Assembly (NCBI GenBank): GCA_041667115.1 | Contig: JBAYFO010000038.1 | Location: 1-34,268 of the forward strand | DNA from: UBA1563 sp041667115 | Lineage (GTDB): Bacteria > Bacteroidota > Ignavibacteria > Ignavibacteriales > Ignavibacteriaceae | Direction: 5' to 3' | DNA: 34,268 nt | Part shown: positions 33,350-34,268 of the stretch, one piece after another | Numbering within the stretch: the stretch's first letter is position 1 | Layout of the letters: the number at the start of each line of letters is the position of its first letter | The notes under the pieces: generated by a model | Seen by the model: the letters and a program-made list of their open reading frames with translations, nothing else | Told to the model about the DNA's origin: nothing | The model's database searches: none | Program-made: the position numbers and the translations under genes

Positions 33350-34268
33350 TATTTTTCCGACAAAACTTTTAAGATTGATTCGGGCGCATAAGGTCCGCTA
33401 TGTAATCTCTTTCCGGTAGCATTGTAAAATGCGTTCGCTATCGCGGGCAAAGCGCCGTTGATATTTATTTCCGAAATAGATTTTGCGCCGTAAGGTCCCG
33501 TCTCTTCATATGATTTTATCAACTTCACTTTGATCGGAGGAACGTCAAACGCGGTGTAAACACCGAACTTTCCGAACGTGTCGTTCAACATTTTTCCGTG
33601 CGGAGAGAAATAATAATTTTCAAACAATGCGTAAGACAACCCGTTTACGATAGCTCCTTCAACTTGTCCTTCAGAAGTTACCGGATTGATCGGCGTTCCG
33701 CAATCAACCGTGGCGGTATAATTCAATACTTTAATAATTCCGGTAAACGTGTCAACTTCAATCTCAATAAAATGAACAGCGAACGGCGGCGGAGATTTTG
33801 GTGAAATGTGAGATGCCGTTGCTTGAATTTGAAATTGATTTTTCTGATACATGCTGTATTGACAAATTTCCGCGTAGGAAACTTCTTCTTTCTTTTTCTC
33901 TTTGGCGACCACACGGCTGTCGTCCAATTCAACTTCATCAAGTGAAAGAGAAAGCATTTCGGCTCCGACTTTCAGAATTTGTTTCTTGATTTCTTCCGCG
34001 CATTTTCTAACTGCCTGTCCCGAAAGATAAGTCGTTGATGAGGCGTACGCCCCAGTATCAAAAGGAGTAAAATCGGTATCGGAAGAATAGACAATAAAAC
34101 TTTCAACCGGTGTATCAAGAACTTCTGAGGCGATTTGTGCCAGCACCGTATCGGAACCGGTTCCCAAATCTGTTGCACCAACATTTAAATTGAAAGAACC
34201 ATCGTCATTCATTTTTATATAAGCCGAAGCCATATCAATTTCAGGAATAGCCGAACCTTGCATCATCG
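33349..34268 (-). CDS. Xanthine dehydrogenase-type molybdenum subunit (partial)
   Basis: About 306 C-terminal residues are present; the frame is open to the window edge, so the start and N-terminal half lie outside. Features: GATDLGTGSDTVLAQIASE (second molybdopterin region), ATVDCGTPINP, GQVEGAIVNGLSYALFE and ETGPYGAKSISEI, whose last Glu corresponds to the catalytic base of the xanthine dehydrogenase family. These subunits hydroxylate purines or other N-heterocycles with a molybdenum cofactor and pass electrons to FeS and FAD subunits. The internal ATGs at 34264-34266 and 34261-34263 are unlikely to be the start, as they stand inside the conserved fold (MQGSAIPEIDMA). Its stop overlaps the amidohydrolase ATG. 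Confidence 0.88.
   Translation of the reverse strand, partial: MMQGSAIPEIDMASAYIKMNDDGSFNLNVGATDLGTGSDTVLAQIASEVLDTPVESFIVYSSDTDFTPFDTGAYASSTTYLSGQAVRKCAEEIKKQILKVGAEMLSLSLDEVELDDSRVVAKEKKKEEVSYAEICQYSMYQKNQFQIQATASHISPKSPPPFAVHFIEIEVDTFTGIIKVLNYTATVDCGTPINPVTSEGQVEGAIVNGLSYALFENYYFSPHGKMLNDTFGKFGVYTAFDVPPIKVKLIKSYEETGPYGAKSISEININGALPAIANAFYNATGKRLHSGPYAPESILKVLSEK

Overview
This window looks like a chromosomal piece from an Ignavibacteria-type bacterium (Bacteroidota/Chlorobi lineage). The basis is low GC content, four secreted proteins ending in the 'YPNPFN' type IX secretion (T9SS) sorting domain, two TTG-started genes, and familiar glycoside hydrolase and sensor gene types. The assignment rests on protein style only; no rRNA or tRNA gene is present.

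From 1 to about 21.9 kb all genes lie on the minus strand and form a glycan-processing locus without any visible SusC/SusD pair. Reading in the direction of transcription (right to left) it contains: a NagX/HGSNAT-like membrane acyltransferase homologue; a T9SS-exported arylsulfotransferase-like propeller; a large T9SS protein made only of binding modules, closed by a strong terminator; then GH20, an unassigned (alpha/alpha)-toroid protein, GH3 with PA14, GH43 with discoidin and FN3 modules, and a GH16 enzyme whose catalytic domain is circularly permuted. A soluble PAS/HisKA kinase and a LytTR response regulator follow. Last come an FHS-family sugar permease, two tandem ROK sugar kinases (the second degenerate) and a TTG-started stub of an arylsulfotransferase-like gene ending at a terminator. 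The inferred logic: T9SS-displayed GH16 and binding proteins act outside, exo-enzymes without the T9SS tail trim oligosaccharides, the permease imports sugars and the ROK kinase phosphorylates them. GH20, NagX and the FHS permease point to an N-acetylhexosamine component; GH16, GH3 and GH43 point to plant-type beta-glucan or xylan. The substrate is not settled.

From 22.2 to 26.8 kb are a rubrerythrin with a long inverted repeat upstream, a GAF-HisKA-REC hybrid kinase with an altered receiver, a seven-TPR protein and a lipoprotein. The divergent region at 26765-27169 holds three copies of a palindrome, a likely operator cluster.

From 27.2 to 30.9 kb, on the plus strand, a sugar nucleotidyltransferase, metK and ahcY are followed by a strong terminator; the metK-ahcY gap carries a heptad-based inverted repeat. 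A small T9SS protein with a C-x-C-H motif follows. On the minus strand at the right edge, an allantoinase/dihydropyrimidinase-type hydrolase is translationally coupled to a xanthine dehydrogenase-type molybdenum subunit cut by the window end.
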